From an uncultured Clostridia bacterium (lineage in GTDB: Bacteria > Bacillota > Clostridia > Oscillospirales > Ruminococcaceae), in NCBI GenBank assembly GCA_947165805.1, contig CAMVBT010000156.1, positions 1-6,110 on the forward strand: a stretch of 6,110 bases of DNA. Reading direction: 5' to 3'. The translations under genes were made by a program, and so were the position numbers. This document shows positions 6,048 through 6,110 of this stretch, piece after piece. The notes under the pieces were generated by a model that was given only the letters and a program-made list of their open reading frames with translations, did not search any database and was not told the DNA's origin. Within the stretch, counting starts at the first letter, position 1, and each line of letters begins with the position of its first letter.

Positions 6048-6110
6048 AATATACCACTTTATTTGTGAGACATATGTCGTTTTTGGTTCTTATCCTGTTT
6101 TTCCTTCGAC
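6048..6110 (-). promoter_or_regulatory. Candidate control region of the spoIIA operon (cut by the window edge)
   Basis: Two minus-strand stretches match the sigma-H -35 pattern RnAGGAwWW exactly: GAAGGAAAA (6107-6099) and ACAGGATAA (6098-6090). In B. subtilis spoIIA is transcribed by sigma-H RNA polymerase with Spo0A~P. However, no good sigma-H -10 (RnnGAAT) sits 11-12 bp further on. The outermost bases, GTCGAA (6110-6105), are six of the seven bases of a Spo0A box (TGTCGAA), the missing base being outside the window. Separately, TGGTATATT (6056-6048) resembles an extended sigma-A -10, but without a -35 at the right distance. Which of these is used cannot be decided here. All three minus-strand frames meet stops between 6027 and 6092, so an upstream gene on this strand could end inside this stretch. 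Confidence 0.35.

Overview
The window looks like chromosomal DNA from an endospore-forming member of the Bacillota, most likely a Clostridia lineage with fairly high GC content (Oscillospirales or similar; the lineage is an inference). The strongest evidence is a complete spoIIA operon (spoIIAA-spoIIAB-sigF) on the minus strand, which sets forespore-specific transcription. An AddB-type recombination nuclease with a complete iron-sulfur cysteine set, as in Bacillota AddAB, agrees with this. No mobile elements, CRISPR arrays, tRNAs or rRNAs were seen.

Layout. Positions 1-2091 (+) hold the C-terminal part of addB; its start lies outside the window. A hairpin at 2101-2125 separates it from a convergent gene at 2134-3066 (-) for a two-domain SseB-like protein. 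The AT-rich gap at 3067-3248 carries two divergent sigma-A-type promoters. The minus-strand one drives the sseB-like gene. The plus-strand one drives a probable two-gene operon: an unrecognised six-helix membrane protein (3249-3857) and a metallo-beta-lactamase-fold hydrolase (3895-4614). That operon runs tail to tail, with a 3-nt gap, into the spoIIA operon: sigF 4618-5268, spoIIAB 5261-5707 and spoIIAA 5700-6026, all minus strand and read from high to low coordinates. The last 84 bases hold the spoIIA leader and part of its control region.

How the genes work together. SpoIIAA, SpoIIAB and sigma F form the partner-switching module: SpoIIAB binds and silences sigma F and phosphorylates SpoIIAA, while dephosphorylated SpoIIAA releases sigma F in the forespore. 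The residues expected for this are present. Both gene junctions are 8-nt overlaps that suggest translational coupling. The other genes (DNA repair, SseB-like, membrane protein, hydrolase) have no evident functional link to sporulation.

I did not find a clearly new system. The points most worth a second look are the sigma F N-terminus, which is about 30 residues shorter than in Bacillus subtilis; possible Spo0A/sigma-H elements cut by the window edge; the lack of a terminator between the convergent operons; and the leader of the membrane protein gene, which combines a hairpin with an upstream mini-ORF.
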